This document shows, one piece after another, positions 18,625 through 29,152 of a stretch of 64,000 bases of DNA. Position 1 is the first letter of the stretch, and the number at the start of each line of letters is the position of its first letter. A program made the position numbers and the translations under genes. The notes below the pieces were generated by a model. It saw nothing but the letters and a program-made list of their open reading frames with translations, did no database searches and was not told the DNA's origin. Where the stretch lies: NCBI GenBank assembly GCA_016415585.1, contig CP066552.1:2666001-2730000 (forward strand). The letters are read 5' to 3'. Source of the stretch: Pectobacterium carotovorum. GTDB lineage: Bacteria > Pseudomonadota > Gammaproteobacteria > Enterobacterales > Enterobacteriaceae.

Positions 18625-19254
18625 TTATTCTGTCACGACATTCTCAATCCGTGCCGGACCGGGCCAACCGCCGTCAAATCCCCATCCTGGGCCCCAACCG
18701 TAGCCGTAACCTGCGCGCCATCCCCACGGGCCATAGCCATAGCCGCCGGGTGGTGTTATCAGACGCTGCACAACATTCCAACGCTTGTAGCCCTGCGCAT
18801 CGATCACGACATAACGATAGGGTTTATCCCCGATAGCGCCCTGTTCGGTGCCGACAATCGGCCCGACAACGGTGACCAGTTGGTCTTTAAAATCGACAGG
18901 TTCCAGAAAGCGATTTACATAGGCAATAAAACGCCCTTCTGACGGCATATCCAACCGCGGTTTCGCGCCGCTATCCAGCGGCATGCTGGCAATTTCCAGA
19001 CGCGTTTTATTTGCTTCATTGCGGATGCTGACCACCCGCCCACCAAAGCGTGATTCCTGACCGACATAAATCTGCGGCGCATTCATCACACGCACCAAAT
19101 CGTCCTGCGGCGTGGGTGAGGTGCCTTTAATGGCATCCGGCACCGTGACGCAGCCTGAAAGCAGCAGCGCTGTCGCAACCACCATACCGAGACGTGCTTT
19201 TTTCTGATTCAGATGCACACGCTTCATCTGTACGCGTTCTATCTGTACAAACAT
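18625..19254 (-). CDS. yeaY: Slp-family outer-membrane lipoprotein YeaY
   Basis: 209 aa. A signal peptide ending in lipobox LLSGC (Cys35) predicts lipidation. The mature part follows E. coli YeaY closely ([40 protein letters not shown]). The C terminus is Gly/Trp/Tyr-rich and ends [12 protein letters not shown]. The start at 19254 has a strong AAGGGGGTG site; ATG 19227 would give a more usual signal length. The gene lies between tsaB and fadD as in E. coli. The function of the Slp family is not well defined (starvation or stress lipoprotein). Confidence 0.9.
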   Translation of the reverse strand: MFVQIERVQMKRVHLNQKKARLGMVVATALLLSGCVTVPDAIKGTSPTPQDDLVRVMNAPQIYVGQESRFGGRVVSIRNEANKTRLEIASMPLDSGAKPRLDMPSEGRFIAYVNRFLEPVDFKDQLVTVVGPIVGTEQGAIGDKPYRYVVIDAQGYKRWNVVQRLITPPGGYGYGPWGWRAGYGYGWGPGWGFDGGWPGPARIENVVTE

Positions 19255-19353
19255 TGCACACCCCCTTCTTCAGATATCTGGTAGTTAGACTGCTCAGCAT
19301 CGAATAAGTTGCTGTTTATGACAGGTATACTTCGCGCAGAATGCATATTCTGA

Positions 19354-20055
19354 CTAGTCGCGGCCGGGCAACTTTTTCCAGGTTACTTCATTGCGCAGGT
19401 AGCGCGGTTGTGCATTCTCGACGCTGACCGCTTTTCCTGCCCGCCATAGCTGACATGCCAGAGGCAACATGTCCTGCGCCTGCGGCAACAGCACGTCGCC
19501 CTTCGCTAACACCAGCGAAGAATGGCTGACCAGTTCAGGATAGGTTTCCCATCCGGTGCCTACCGTGGCCCATTCGTCTGACAGCGCGGCAGTTAATGCC
19601 TGCACCTGTTCAGGTTTCAATACCGCTTCCTCGGATTCCCCCTGCCAGCTACCGTCAGCATCACGCTGATAGCAGCCCCAGTACACTTCTCCCATCCGCG
19701 CATCAATGGCCGCCAGCACCTGCGTTGCCTGCGTGAGACGGAAAGCGCCTTGTGCCATCGTCGCTAGTGACGATACGCCAAGCAGCGGTAAATCTGCTCC
19801 CAGCGCCAGCCCTTGGGCGATGCCAATACCAATCCGCACGCCGGTAAAACTTCCCGGCCCCTGACCAAAGGCCAACGCATCAAGATCCTTGAGCGTCAGG
19901 CCGCTATCGGCCAGCACCTGCTGCACCATCGGCAGAATACGTTGTGTGTGTTCACGGGGACAAATTTCGAACAGAGAATGAATTTCACCTTCATTCCAGA
20001 GTGCGACGGAACAGGCTTCCGTTGCGGTATCAAGCGCTAGAATTCGCGTAGACAT
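19354..20055 (-). CDS. tsaB: tRNA t6A threonylcarbamoyladenosine synthesis protein TsaB
   Basis: 233-aa ASKHA-fold protein beginning [20 protein letters not shown] and containing [13 protein letters not shown]. It partners TsaD and TsaE in transferring threonylcarbamate to A37 of ANN-decoding tRNAs; TsaB itself lacks the catalytic site and scaffolds TsaD. It is located between yoaA and yeaY, all on the minus strand, as in E. coli. Confidence 0.96.
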   Translation of the reverse strand: MSTRILALDTATEACSVALWNEGEIHSLFEICPREHTQRILPMVQQVLADSGLTLKDLDALAFGQGPGSFTGVRIGIGIAQGLALGADLPLLGVSSLATMAQGAFRLTQATQVLAAIDARMGEVYWGCYQRDADGSWQGESEEAVLKPEQVQALTAALSDEWATVGTGWETYPELVSHSSLVLAKGDVLLPQAQDMLPLACQLWRAGKAVSVENAQPRYLRNEVTWKKLPGRD

Positions 20056-20170
20056 GCCAACCTCAGGCAGGATAAATAAATCTTAATAACCCGTATCATA
20101 GCATAAGCCCCTGTCGTGCCGCAGCCCTTCCCGCCATCGGTCAGGCCATGCGGCAACCGCCAATTGGGAA

Positions 20171-22090
20171 TTATGTGTTACGCGTCAGGAAATTAATCGC
20201 CTGCCGAATATCGCGGGTACGCGGCGTCGGCGGTAGGCTGTTAAGGAACACGGCACCATACGGACGCATCACCAGTCGATTATCGCAAATCACAATCACA
20301 CCGCGATCATCGACATCACGGATGAGTCGTCCGACGCCTTGCTTCAGGGTAATCACCGCATCGGGAACCTGCACATCGTCGAAAGGCTCACCACCGCGCA
20401 AGCGGCAGTCTTCAATACGCGCCTTGAGCAGCGGATCGTCCGGCGAGGTAAACGGCAGTTTATCGATAATGACGCAGGAGAGCGTATCGCCGCGCACATC
20501 CACGCCTTCCCAGAAGCTGCTGGTCGCCACCAGCAAGGCATTACCCGCCGACACAAATTGCGACAGCAGTTGCGCCTTGCCAGTTTCGCCCTGTAACAGC
20601 ACCGGTAGCGTCAGTGTAGCGCGGAATTCGGCTGCCAAATCGCGCATCATCTGATGCGAGGTACACAGCATAAAGCAGCGCCCCTGATTCGCCTCGATCA
20701 ACGGCTGCAACATCGCCGCCAGCCTTTTTGCCGCACCGGGACGATTGGTTTCCGGCAAGTTACGGGGGACGCAGAGCAGCGTCTGATTAGCATAATCAAA
20801 CGGGCTGGGTAACAGGAGCGTGTTCGCGTTATCCAGCCCCAGCCTATCGGTGAAGTGGAAGAGTTGGTCGTTAACCGACAGCGTCGCGGAGGTAAACACC
20901 CAAGCAGCAGGCTTCTCTTTTATTAATTCACGAAAGCGATCGGAGACGGACAACGGCGTCAGCGCCAACACGAAATGGCGTGAATTACATTCGTACCAGT
21001 AGCTGTAACCCGGTAGCTGCACGTCTTTCAGCCGTTTCAGGCGGTTGCGATAAAGCGTGGCGCGCTCAAAGGCGGCATCCAGCAGCGCTGAACGCCCGAG
21101 CGACAGTTTCGCGACGTCGTAACACAGCTCCAGCGCATCATCCAGCAGCACCAGCGCACGCTGAAGCGACGGCTGTTCGAGCACATCGCGCAGATTACCG
21201 CGAAATCCCGGATCGCCCAGCGCCAGCCGAAAATCCTGCGTACTTTGCGTCAGGCGATCGGCACTTTTTTGCAGTTGAGAAGCGTCACGCACTTCGGTGC
21301 GGTAAGCAATGATGATGTCTTTCGCCAGATCCAGCAGTTGGCGGCTGGAAAGCTGTTGGCCGAAATATTGGCTGGCGATATCGGGAATTTGGTGGGCTTC
21401 ATCGAAAATGACGACGTCACTTTCTGGGATCAGCTCGGCAAAACCGCTCTCCTTCACGACCATATCGGCCAGATAGAGATGATGGTTGACCACCACGATA
21501 TCGGCATCCATCGCTTTACGTCGTGCTTTCACCACGAAGCACTCTTTATAGTGCGGGCAGTCGCTGCCCAGACAGTTATCGTTGGTGCTGGTCACTAACG
21601 GCCAGATCGCGCTGTCTTCTGCCACGCCAGAACAGGTCGTAACGTCGCCCTCCGTCGTTTCTGACGACCAGCCGCGCAGCCGAACCAGTTCGCTCAGCGT
21701 TTCACCGGGTAAATCACCGCCGCCCAGCGATTGCTGTTCGAGCCGTTCCAGACAGAGGTAGTTCGAGCGACCTTTCAGCAGCGCTAATTTGCCTTTGTAC
21801 TTCAGCGCCTGCGCGATCGTCGGTAAATCGCGGCTATAGAGCTGATCCTGTAGCGCTTTCGAACCGGTCGAAATGATGACTTTTTTATCAGAACGCAAGG
21901 CGGGCGCAAGGTAGGCATAGGTTTTACCGGTTCCGGTTCCCGCTTCCACCACCAACGCCGTTTTATCGTCGATGGCCCGCATGACTGCCTGCGCCATCTG
22001 TCGCTGTGGCTCACGAGGCTTGAAGCCCGTGATCGCTTTCGCCAGCGCGCCGTCATTAGCAAAATCATCAATTACACGATCGTTCGTCAC
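20171..22090 (-). CDS. yoaA: DinG-family ATP-dependent helicase YoaA
   Basis: XPD/DinG-like superfamily-2 helicase. Walker A is EAGTGTGKT, the DEAH box is IFDEAHQIPD, and four cysteines for an Fe-S cluster lie around YLCLERL, TTCSG, NCLGSDCPHYKECF. Motif VI is GVGRLIRD. It acts in DNA damage tolerance with the HolC subunit of polymerase III in E. coli. The frame is open to ATG 22129, but that codon lies inside a dispersed repeat. GTG 22090, with GAGAG upstream, gives about 639 aa, close to E. coli (636), and is preferred. Confidence 0.93.
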   Translation of the reverse strand: MTNDRVIDDFANDGALAKAITGFKPREPQRQMAQAVMRAIDDKTALVVEAGTGTGKTYAYLAPALRSDKKVIISTGSKALQDQLYSRDLPTIAQALKYKGKLALLKGRSNYLCLERLEQQSLGGGDLPGETLSELVRLRGWSSETTEGDVTTCSGVAEDSAIWPLVTSTNDNCLGSDCPHYKECFVVKARRKAMDADIVVVNHHLYLADMVVKESGFAELIPESDVVIFDEAHQIPDIASQYFGQQLSSRQLLDLAKDIIIAYRTEVRDASQLQKSADRLTQSTQDFRLALGDPGFRGNLRDVLEQPSLQRALVLLDDALELCYDVAKLSLGRSALLDAAFERATLYRNRLKRLKDVQLPGYSYWYECNSRHFVLALTPLSVSDRFRELIKEKPAAWVFTSATLSVNDQLFHFTDRLGLDNANTLLLPSPFDYANQTLLCVPRNLPETNRPGAAKRLAAMLQPLIEANQGRCFMLCTSHQMMRDLAAEFRATLTLPVLLQGETGKAQLLSQFVSAGNALLVATSSFWEGVDVRGDTLSCVIIDKLPFTSPDDPLLKARIEDCRLRGGEPFDDVQVPDAVITLKQGVGRLIRDVDDRGVIVICDNRLVMRPYGAVFLNSLPPTPRTRDIRQAINFLTRNT

Positions 22091-22123
22091 GCCTGCTCTC
22101 TTTTTCAAGGGAATGCTTTTACT

Positions 22124-22240
22124 CGTCATACTTCAAGTTGCGTGTGCGTTGGCTGCGCTCGGTCACCCGAATCACTTACCTGAGTAAGCTCATCGGGATT
22201 CCCTCGCTTGCCGCCTTCCTGAAACTTGAATTATTTAGAG
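22124..22240 (+). repeat. dispersed intergenic repeat, copy A
   Basis: Begins GTCATACTTCAAGTTGC, contains GTGCGTTGGCTGCGCTC and GAATCACTTACCTGAGTAAG, and ends GAATTATTTAGAG. The same ordered blocks recur at 22784 and 36219 (inverted) and 34043 (direct). It lies in the yoaA/yoaB divergent region and overlaps the longest possible yoaA 5' end. Confidence 0.8.
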
Positions 22241-22423
22241 TAAATTTGTAAGCCGCTGACCGTTTCAGGCCGTGGCAAAATATCGCGCTGATTATGCCAA
22301 GAGTCACCCGACGCTACCACCCTAAATCAGGAAAGCGTGCCGGAACCTGCTGTGTTAGGCTTGGCGGCTGGTATTGATTGATGTCACTATTTTAATTATC
22401 CCCACATGGAGAACCCCCACCTC

Positions 22424-22768
22424 ATGGCGATCACACGAATTAATCCTGAAGCACGTTGGTCAGACGCCGTCATCCACAACAACACGCTCTATTACACCAG
22501 CGTACCGGAAAATCTGGATGACGATGCACAGGCGCAAACGGAAAACGCGCTGGGCGCGTTAGATGCGATCCTACTACAGGCGGGAACGGATAAGAGCAAG
22601 CTGTTAGACGTGACGATTTTTCTCGCCGATGCGGATGATTTTGCTGCAATGAACGCCGCGTGGGATGCCTGGGTCGTGGCGGGTAGCGCGCCTGTACGCT
22701 GCACCGTGCAGGCTAAATTGATGCATCCGCAATTCAAAGTCGAAATCAAAGCGATAGCTGCGGTATAA
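22424..22768 (+). CDS. yoaB: RidA-family protein YoaB
   Basis: 114 aa beginning MAITRINPEARWSDAVIHNN. It is nearly collinear with E. coli YoaB, a YjgF/YER057c/UK114 (RidA) family member. The family deaminates reactive enamine/imine intermediates; whether YoaB does is not settled, but the Arg of the active site occurs in APVRCTVQA. The ATG at 22424 is preferred over 22406 because the family starts here, and GGAG lies 12 nt upstream. It is divergent from yoaA, as in E. coli. Confidence 0.93.
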   Translation: MAITRINPEARWSDAVIHNNTLYYTSVPENLDDDAQAQTENALGALDAILLQAGTDKSKLLDVTIFLADADDFAAMNAAWDAWVVAGSAPVRCTVQAKLMHPQFKVEIKAIAAV

Positions 22769-22783
22769 GCCATCACCACTTTT

Positions 22784-23124
22784 ATACCCTAAATAATTCG
22801 AGTTTCAGGACAAAACGTTAGCGTTTTGAACAGCGCTTGCGCTGACCCCGAAGGGGTGAGGCCACAAGGCCGAATAACGCGGCAATCGAAGGACAAATTC
22901 GTCGGGAACGAATTTGTCCAGCCAACGGCTGGCCTTCGGTGAGAGGCAGGATGTCTCTCATTTCATCCCGATGAGCTTACTCAGGTAAGTGATTCGGGTG
23001 ACTGACAAATCTGCCAGAGGCAGGTTTGAACGCTGCTTGCAGCGGCCCCAACGGGGCGAGGTCCACGCAAGTGGAGCGAGTAACGTAGCCAACGCACATG
23101 CAACTTGAAGTATGACGGGTATAG
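22784..23124 (-). repeat. dispersed intergenic repeat, copy B (longest)
   Basis: Fills the 340 bp between yoaB and yoaH. In reverse orientation it starts ATACCCTAAATAATTCGAGT and ends ACTTGAAGTATGACGGGTAT. It carries internal inverted and direct sub-blocks such as CGGTTGCCG-like and AAATTCGTCGGGAACGAATT, and a block shared with copy A (GAGCTTACTCAGGTAAGTGA). An open frame inside it on the minus strand (22958-23215) is repeat-derived. Confidence 0.8.
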
Positions 23125-23135
23125 GGGAGGCGTGG

Positions 23136-23375
23136 TTATTGCTCTTCTTCCTCTTCCCCATCGTCAAAATGGTGTTCTTCGTCGCTGTCATTAAATTCGT
23201 CATCATCTTCGTCAAACATCATCGCGACGGTGTCACCTTGATGATTCTGGCGGATCTCCGCCGCAACCAGTGCTATCGCCTGGCCGCTGCTCATGCCCTC
23301 AGACATCAGTTCCTGAATACGCTCTACAGCATCTTGTTGCTGTTTGTGCGTCAGCGCGGGCATACCTGCAATCAT
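23136..23375 (-). CDS. yoaH: UPF0181 family protein YoaH
   Basis: 79 aa. Residues 1-45 match E. coli YoaH ([33 protein letters not shown]). The tail is strongly acidic, ending GEEEEEQ, and longer than in E. coli. The function is unknown. It is divergent from pabB, 134 bp away, as in E. coli. Confidence 0.92.
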   Translation of the reverse strand: MIAGMPALTHKQQQDAVERIQELMSEGMSSGQAIALVAAEIRQNHQGDTVAMMFDEDDDEFNDSDEEHHFDDGEEEEEQ

Positions 23376-23509
23376 GATAATTCCCTAATTGATAAATTCG
23401 CACCTATCATCGCACGCCCGCTTCGACATACACCAGTGTTTCTGCTTTGTGGTACGCTGTAACCAGTAAAATCGACGCAACATCATAGAACAGACACAAC
23501 ACGACAAAC

Positions 23510-24940
23510 ATGACTGCCGCCAATACGACTCACGTAACCCCTACAAGCAATTCTGGCTCCACCGCTATCTATTACACGTTACCTTATTACCCGAGTGTGC
23601 TGCTCGATCGCTTTGCGCCTTTTTCCCAACAGCCGTGGGCGATGTTGCTGCATTCCGGGTTTGCCGATCATACGCACAATCGCTTTGATATTATGGTCGC
23701 AGACCCGAGAATCACGCTTTGCACGCACGGGGGCAAGACGGAAATTACACGTGACGGCGTCACAAATACCGTAGAAGGCGATCCGTTTACCTTATTGCAA
23801 GAGCAGCTTGATTCACTCTCGTTGCCCGCGGAAACACATCCTGATTTCCCTTTTCAGGGAGGCGCACTTGGCCTGTTCGGCTATGATTTGGGACGTCAGA
23901 TTGAAACGCTGCCCGCACAGGCCGAACGGGACATCGACCTGCCGGATATGGCGGTGGGTCTATACGACTGGGCGCTGGTTGCCGACCACCATCGGCAGAC
24001 GTTAACGCTGATCGTACATCATTCCCTTCAGGCAAAGCTCGACTGGTTAGCGACTCCGCCCGTTAACGCCCCAAAAGCCGATTTCAGCCTTACCAGTAGT
24101 TGGCAGCCGAATATGTCACGCGAGGCGTACGGCGAAAAATTCCGCAAAATACAGGACTACCTTTTGGCGGGAGACTGCTATCAGGTCAACCTGGCACAGC
24201 GCTTTTCCGCGGCTTACGATGGTGATGAATGGCAGGCATTTTTACGACTGTCAGCAGGCAATAAAGCGCCCTTTTCCGCTTTCCTGCGCCTGCCGAAAAA
24301 TACCGTCATCAGCGTATCGCCGGAACGTTTTCTCTGGCTGGAAAATCAGCGCATACAAACGCGCCCGATTAAAGGCACACTGCCGCGTCTCGCAGACCCG
24401 AATGCCGATAAACAACAGGCGGTGCGGCTCGCTAATTCGGAAAAAGATCGCTCAGAAAACCTGATGATTGTCGATCTCCTGCGTAACGATATCGGTCGTG
24501 TCGCGGTGCCGGGCAGCGTCCGTGTGCCGGAGCTGTTCGTCGTCGAACCTTTCCCCGCGGTGCACCATCTGGTCAGCACCATTGAAGCACTGCTACCGGA
24601 AGATTGCCCTGCAACCACGCTGCTACGCGCCTGTTTCCCCGGCGGTTCGATTACCGGCGCACCCAAAATCCGCGCCATGCAGATTATTGAAGAGCTGGAA
24701 CCTCAGCGCCGCAATGCCTACTGCGGCAGCGTCGGCTATATCAGCCTGTGCGGCACCATGGATACCAATATCACCATCAGAACGCTATTAACCGAACGCG
24801 GCAGAATCTACTGCTGGGCGGGTGGCGGCATCGTCGCCGACAGTCAGGAACAGGCTGAATATCAGGAAACGTTTGATAAAGTGGGTCGTATTCTTCCCCT
24901 GCTGAACGGCACCCAAACAATCCAGGTATCAAATAAATGA
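23510..24940 (+). CDS. pabB: aminodeoxychorismate synthase component I
   Basis: 476-aa chorismate-binding enzyme that with the PabA amidotransferase converts chorismate and glutamine to 4-amino-4-deoxychorismate, the precursor of p-aminobenzoate and folate. The signature PIKGT, whose Lys forms the covalent intermediate in PabB, is present in [27 protein letters not shown] and [13 protein letters not shown] complete the active site. Its stop overlaps the start of nudL by 4 bp (ATGA), so they form an operon. Confidence 0.96.
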   Translation: MTAANTTHVTPTSNSGSTAIYYTLPYYPSVLLDRFAPFSQQPWAMLLHSGFADHTHNRFDIMVADPRITLCTHGGKTEITRDGVTNTVEGDPFTLLQEQLDSLSLPAETHPDFPFQGGALGLFGYDLGRQIETLPAQAERDIDLPDMAVGLYDWALVADHHRQTLTLIVHHSLQAKLDWLATPPVNAPKADFSLTSSWQPNMSREAYGEKFRKIQDYLLAGDCYQVNLAQRFSAAYDGDEWQAFLRLSAGNKAPFSAFLRLPKNTVISVSPERFLWLENQRIQTRPIKGTLPRLADPNADKQQAVRLANSEKDRSENLMIVDLLRNDIGRVAVPGSVRVPELFVVEPFPAVHHLVSTIEALLPEDCPATTLLRACFPGGSITGAPKIRAMQIIEELEPQRRNAYCGSVGYISLCGTMDTNITIRTLLTERGRIYCWAGGGIVADSQEQAEYQETFDKVGRILPLLNGTQTIQVSNK

Positions 24941-25530
24941 GTGAGATCGCTTTGCCGCCAACGGCTTTTGCGCTGAATGACTTTATTACGCGCTTTCAGT
25001 TACAGCTTCCGCCATCGCTGCGGCCTGTGCACCAGCAGCGTCAGGCTGCGGTGCTGGTGCCGATTATTTGTCACCCTACACCCACGCTGTTGTTGACCCG
25101 ACGTTCTGCCGATCTGCGTAAACATGCTGGGCAAGTGGCGTTCCCCGGCGGGGCGGCGGATAAAGAAGATCGTTCAATTATTGAAACGGCGCTGCGTGAA
25201 GCGCAGGAAGAAGTGGCTATCCCGCCAGAAAATGTCCAGGTGCTGGGCGTATTACCGCCGTTGGATAGCGTAAGCGGTTTTCAGGTCACACCCGTCGTCG
25301 GGCTGATCGCCCCACAGACCCGCTTTCATCCCAATGAAGATGAAGTCGCCGAACTGTTTGAAATGCCGCTGGACGAGGCCTTCGCGCTAACGCGCTATTA
25401 CCCGCTGGATATCGAACGCAAGCAGCAGCGCCATCGCGTTTATCTTTCCTGGTACCAGCAGCAGTTTGTCTGGGGGCTAACCGCCGCCATCATCCACCAG
25501 CTCGCCTTACAGATTTCCGACAGGCCCTAA
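24937..25530 (+). CDS. nudL: CoA pyrophosphatase NudL (Nudix hydrolase)
   Basis: 197 aa. The Nudix box follows [10 protein letters not shown] and continues as [11 protein letters not shown], and the CoA-type motif [20 protein letters not shown] precedes it. The family (E. coli YeaB/NudL) hydrolyses CoA or acyl-CoA to phosphopantetheine products. It is translationally coupled to pabB by a 4-bp overlap, as in E. coli where sdaA also follows. Confidence 0.94.
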   Translation: MSEIALPPTAFALNDFITRFQLQLPPSLRPVHQQRQAAVLVPIICHPTPTLLLTRRSADLRKHAGQVAFPGGAADKEDRSIIETALREAQEEVAIPPENVQVLGVLPPLDSVSGFQVTPVVGLIAPQTRFHPNEDEVAELFEMPLDEAFALTRYYPLDIERKQQRHRVYLSWYQQQFVWGLTAAIIHQLALQISDRP

Positions 25531-25928
25531 TAAGCTCAATGCCGCGTTCAGCGGCGTTTAGCCCACCACTTCTTTTCCTTCACTAAATATCCCTATTCTA
25601 AAAGCGGCCTTTGCGATCAAAAACCACCCAGACATAGCATTTACAATGACTTAGGTCGTATTTAGGATAAGTTAAATTATGCAATGACATAAGTTTATTT
25701 CATGCGAAAAAGAAAGCCACACAACATATTCCACACTACAATAGCGCGATTTAACGAGTTTTATTCTAATCTTTGGGTATATATCCACTAAAATTCAGGT
25801 CATGTCTCGCTGGAACCGAAATCATCAGATAATTAGCAGCATAACTATCTGATTGTGATGAAGGAACTGGATGCTGGCGACCAGATAATAAAGAGTGGGT
25901 ACGACCTTGAGTCTTTAAGGAGTTTCGC
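25531..25928. other. sdaA upstream region
   Basis: About 400 bp of AT-rich DNA with no gene. A long 5' leader for sdaA is possible (AAGGAG lies just before its GTG), but no recognised riboswitch or clear operator was identified. A minus-strand frame at 25766-25948 overlaps the sdaA start and looks spurious. Confidence 0.5.
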
Positions 25929-27293
25929 GTGATAAGCGTTTTCGACATGTTTAAGATCGGTATTGGCCCCTCTAGCTCTCATACGGTTGGACCGATGAAA
26001 GCCGGTAAGCAATTTGTCGATGAATTGATCAACCTGGACCGACTGACCGCGACCACGCGCATTGCCGTCGATGTGTATGGCTCACTGTCGCTGACGGGTA
26101 AAGGCCACCATACGGATATCGCTATCATTATGGGTCTGGCGGGCAATATGCCAGATACCGTGGATATTGATGCCATTCCCGGTTTCATCCGCGATGTTGA
26201 GCAACGCGAACGCCTGCTGCTGGCTAACGGGCAGCATGAGGTCGATTTCCCACGCGAAGGCGGTATGGTTTTCCGCAGTGAAAATCTGCCGTTGCACGAA
26301 AACGGTATGACCATCACCGCATTTGCCAGCAATAAAGAAATCTATAGCAAAACTTACTACTCTATCGGCGGCGGCTTCATCGTTGATGCGGAGAGTTTCG
26401 GTAAAGACGCCACCACCGACGTATCCGTTCCCTATACCTTCAATTCCGCCAAAGAGATGCTGGATCACTGCAAACAGAGTGGCCTGTCGCTTTCCGGAAT
26501 GGTGATGCGTAACGAGCTGGCGCTGCACAGCCGTCAAGAGATTGACGCCTACTTTGCCGATATCTGGCAGACAATGCGTGCCTGTATCGATCGCGGTATG
26601 AACACCGAAGGCATATTGCCCGGCCCGCTGCGCGTGCCACGTCGTGCATCTGCGCTGCGCCGTATGCTGGTGTCGTCCGATAAGCTATCCAATGACCCGA
26701 TGAACGTGGTGGACTGGGTCAATATGTTCGCGCTGGCGGTGAATGAAGAGAACGCCGCAGGTGGACGTGTGGTTACCGCACCAACGAACGGTGCATGCGG
26801 TATCGTCCCTGCCGTTCTGGCCTATTACGATCACTTCATCGAGCCTGTTAGCCCGACCATTTACATCCGCTATTTCCTTGCGGCAGGCGCGGTCGGCATT
26901 CTCTACAAAATGAACGCCTCCATCTCCGGTGCCGAAGTCGGCTGTCAGGGTGAAGTCGGCGTAGCCTGCTCCATGGCGGCAGCTGGGTTGGCAGAGCTGA
27001 TGGGCGCGAGCCCGGAACAGGTTTGCGTCGCCGCCGAGATCGGTATGGAACACAATCTGGGCTTAACCTGCGATCCGGTTGCAGGTCAGGTACAAGTTCC
27101 GTGCATAGAACGTAACGCAATTGCTTCCGTTAAAGCGATTAACGCCGCCCGTATGGCCACCCGTCGCACCAGCGAAGCACGCGTCTCACTGGATAAAGTA
27201 ATTGAAACCATGTACGAAACGGGTAAAGACATGAACGCCAAATACCGCGAAACCTCACGGGGCGGGCTGGCGATCAAAGTGCAGTGTGATTAA
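25929..27293 (+). CDS. sdaA: L-serine ammonia-lyase
   Basis: 454-aa iron-sulfur L-serine dehydratase that converts serine to pyruvate and ammonia. It begins VISVFDMFKIGIGPSSSHTVGPM with a GTG start preceded by AAGGAG. The cluster-binding region includes NGACGIVPAVLAYY, CQGEVGVACSMAAAG and GLTCDPVAGQVQVPCIERN with the expected Cys residues. It is monocistronic between nudL and a bidirectional terminator. Confidence 0.97.
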   Translation: MISVFDMFKIGIGPSSSHTVGPMKAGKQFVDELINLDRLTATTRIAVDVYGSLSLTGKGHHTDIAIIMGLAGNMPDTVDIDAIPGFIRDVEQRERLLLANGQHEVDFPREGGMVFRSENLPLHENGMTITAFASNKEIYSKTYYSIGGGFIVDAESFGKDATTDVSVPYTFNSAKEMLDHCKQSGLSLSGMVMRNELALHSRQEIDAYFADIWQTMRACIDRGMNTEGILPGPLRVPRRASALRRMLVSSDKLSNDPMNVVDWVNMFALAVNEENAAGGRVVTAPTNGACGIVPAVLAYYDHFIEPVSPTIYIRYFLAAGAVGILYKMNASISGAEVGCQGEVGVACSMAAAGLAELMGASPEQVCVAAEIGMEHNLGLTCDPVAGQVQVPCIERNAIASVKAINAARMATRRTSEARVSLDKVIETMYETGKDMNAKYRETSRGGLAIKVQCD

Positions 27294-27360
27294 CGCACAC
27301 TGTAATTAGAAAGCCGTGTGATAAGTCATCACCCTGTTTCTGCTTTTATTTCCATCGATG

Positions 27361-27394
27361 AAAAAGCCCCGCCACATTGGCAGGGCTTCATTTT
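27361..27394. terminator. bidirectional terminator between sdaA and yoaE
   Basis: Stem AGCCCCGCCA/TGGCAGGGCT with a 3-nt loop and one mismatch. It is flanked by A-rich DNA on the left and T-rich on the right, serving both convergent genes. Confidence 0.75.
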
Positions 27395-27417
27395 GTCATC
27401 TACTTGTGCAGAACGAC

Positions 27418-28974
27418 TTACGCATCTTCATCTTCTTCCCGATCGACAATACGTTCTACACGCACCAGTTCAATACGGTATTCGGACACGTTGATGATAT
27501 GGAAGCGCAGGTTGTACAACTCAATGATGGCACCGACTTTCGGGAACTCATCACTATGCGCCAACAGCATTCCTGCCAGTGATGCATACTCTTCCTTCGG
27601 ATCAACCAGCTCGCTGCTATCCACCACCTGTTGTAAAGCGTGTAGATCCGTTCCGCCTTTCACCAGCCAACCTTCGCCGTCTGGGATGATATCCAGAGTT
27701 TCGTCTTCATCCGGGAACTCACCCGCGATCGCTTCCAGCACGTCCAGTGGCGTGACCAACCCTTGCACCACACCAAATTCGTTGGCAATGATGACCAGGC
27801 TACCTTTCGCACGACGCAGAACGGGCAGCAGGTTAATCACATCCAGCGTTTCCGGCACGACGATAGGTGGGTTAGCCGCCGCAAAACTTTCCACATCAGT
27901 CTGTGTTTCCAACACCACCAGCAGATCCTTGGCACGGACCACGCCGATAATTTCATCCAGCGACCCGCGACAGATTGGGAACAGGCTGTGAGGCGTATCC
28001 AGCAATTGCATGCGGATCTGTTCGACAGAACTTGCACTATCCACCCAGGAAATTTCAGTCCGCGGCGTCATCACGCTGCGCAGTGAACGCGAGGCTAACG
28101 TCAGCACACCGCTGATCATATTGCGCTCTTCTTCGGCGAATTCCTCGGTTGTGAGCTTCTTCTGCGGTTCATCCGCATCCACGTTGTCCGTGTTTTTCCG
28201 TGAGCCCATCAGGCGCAGAATGGCCTCTGCGGTACGTTCACGCAAAGGACGGTGCGACTGATGCTTCATAAAGTTATGACGGGCAATCTGGTTAAACATT
28301 TCGATCAGAATAGAGAAGCCAATCGCCGCGTACAGATAACCTTTCGGAATATGGAAGCCAAGACCTTCCGCCATCAGGCTCAAACCAATCATCAGCAAGA
28401 AGCTGAGACACAGGACAACTACCGTTGGATGCTCGTTGACAAAGTTGGTCAACGGTTTAGAAGCAATCAGCATGACGCCCATTGCGATGATCACCGCCGT
28501 CATCATGACGCCCAGATGATCTACCATGCCCACCGCAGTAATCACGGCATCCAGCGAGAACACAGCATCCAGCACGACGATCTGTGCCACCACGGCCCAG
28601 AAACTCGCGTGGGCGCGATTGCCGTTGCCATCGTGCGTTTTATTCTCTAGCCGTTCATGCAGCTCCATCGTGGCTTTGAACAAGAGGAACACACCGCCGA
28701 ACAGCAAAATCAGGTCACGACCTGAGAAACTGAAATCGCCAAGGCTAAACAATGGACGCGTCAGTGTGACCATCCAGGAAATCAAAGACAACAGACCCAG
28801 ACGCATTAACAGCGCCAGGCTTAAACCGATAATGCGGGCTTTATCTCGCTGTTTGGGGGGTAATTTATCCGCCAAAATGGCGATAAACACCAAATTGTCG
28901 ATACCCAGAACAATTTCAAGTACCACCAGCGTCAATAGGCCTGCCCAGATTGAAGGATCTAGCAAAAATTCCAT
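27418..28974 (-). CDS. yoaE: TerC-family membrane protein with CBS pair and transporter-associated domain (YoaE)
   Basis: 518 aa. Residues 1-240 form a TerC-type integral membrane domain with acidic residues in helices ([32 protein letters not shown]). Tandem CBS domains follow (about 290-420, e.g. [11 protein letters not shown]), then a C-terminal CorC/HlyC domain. TerC proteins are implicated in metal, especially manganese, handling; YoaE itself is uncharacterised. GGAG precedes the ATG by 8 nt. The stop of an upstream ORF lies 1 nt before the start. The position next to manXYZ matches E. coli. Confidence 0.9.
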   Translation of the reverse strand: MEFLLDPSIWAGLLTLVVLEIVLGIDNLVFIAILADKLPPKQRDKARIIGLSLALLMRLGLLSLISWMVTLTRPLFSLGDFSFSGRDLILLFGGVFLLFKATMELHERLENKTHDGNGNRAHASFWAVVAQIVVLDAVFSLDAVITAVGMVDHLGVMMTAVIIAMGVMLIASKPLTNFVNEHPTVVVLCLSFLLMIGLSLMAEGLGFHIPKGYLYAAIGFSILIEMFNQIARHNFMKHQSHRPLRERTAEAILRLMGSRKNTDNVDADEPQKKLTTEEFAEEERNMISGVLTLASRSLRSVMTPRTEISWVDSASSVEQIRMQLLDTPHSLFPICRGSLDEIIGVVRAKDLLVVLETQTDVESFAAANPPIVVPETLDVINLLPVLRRAKGSLVIIANEFGVVQGLVTPLDVLEAIAGEFPDEDETLDIIPDGEGWLVKGGTDLHALQQVVDSSELVDPKEEYASLAGMLLAHSDEFPKVGAIIELYNLRFHIINVSEYRIELVRVERIVDREEDEDA

Positions 28975-28975
28975 G

Positions 28976-29152
28976 TCAGACTCCAGAAAATGAACGAGCG
29001 GATGACATCAATGCATGAGCCGCATTGAATGGTAATAAAAAGAGTTTGTGTGAATCAGAGAGATTCTGAATGTGGCCTGAGTGACCAACTGAGTACAGAA
29101 AACCGCCGGCATTAGCGGGAAAACAGAGAACGTTTTGTCGGTGACAGTCCAT
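28976..29152 (-). CDS. possible upstream ORF (58 aa) coupled to yoaE
   Basis: Minus-strand frame beginning [17 protein letters not shown] and ending SARSFSGV. Its TGA is separated from the yoaE ATG by a single base. This arrangement would allow translational coupling or leader-peptide control of yoaE. No good ribosome-binding site precedes the ATG (the nearest GGAG is about 20 nt away) and the peptide resembles no family I recognise, so translation is uncertain. Confidence 0.35.
   Translation of the reverse strand: MDCHRQNVLCFPANAGGFLYSVGHSGHIQNLSDSHKLFLLPFNAAHALMSSARSFSGV

Noticed and set aside
22958-23215. 85-codon minus-strand frame between yoaB and yoaH
   Set aside because: Lies mostly within the dispersed repeat copy B and overlaps yoaH; repeat-derived.
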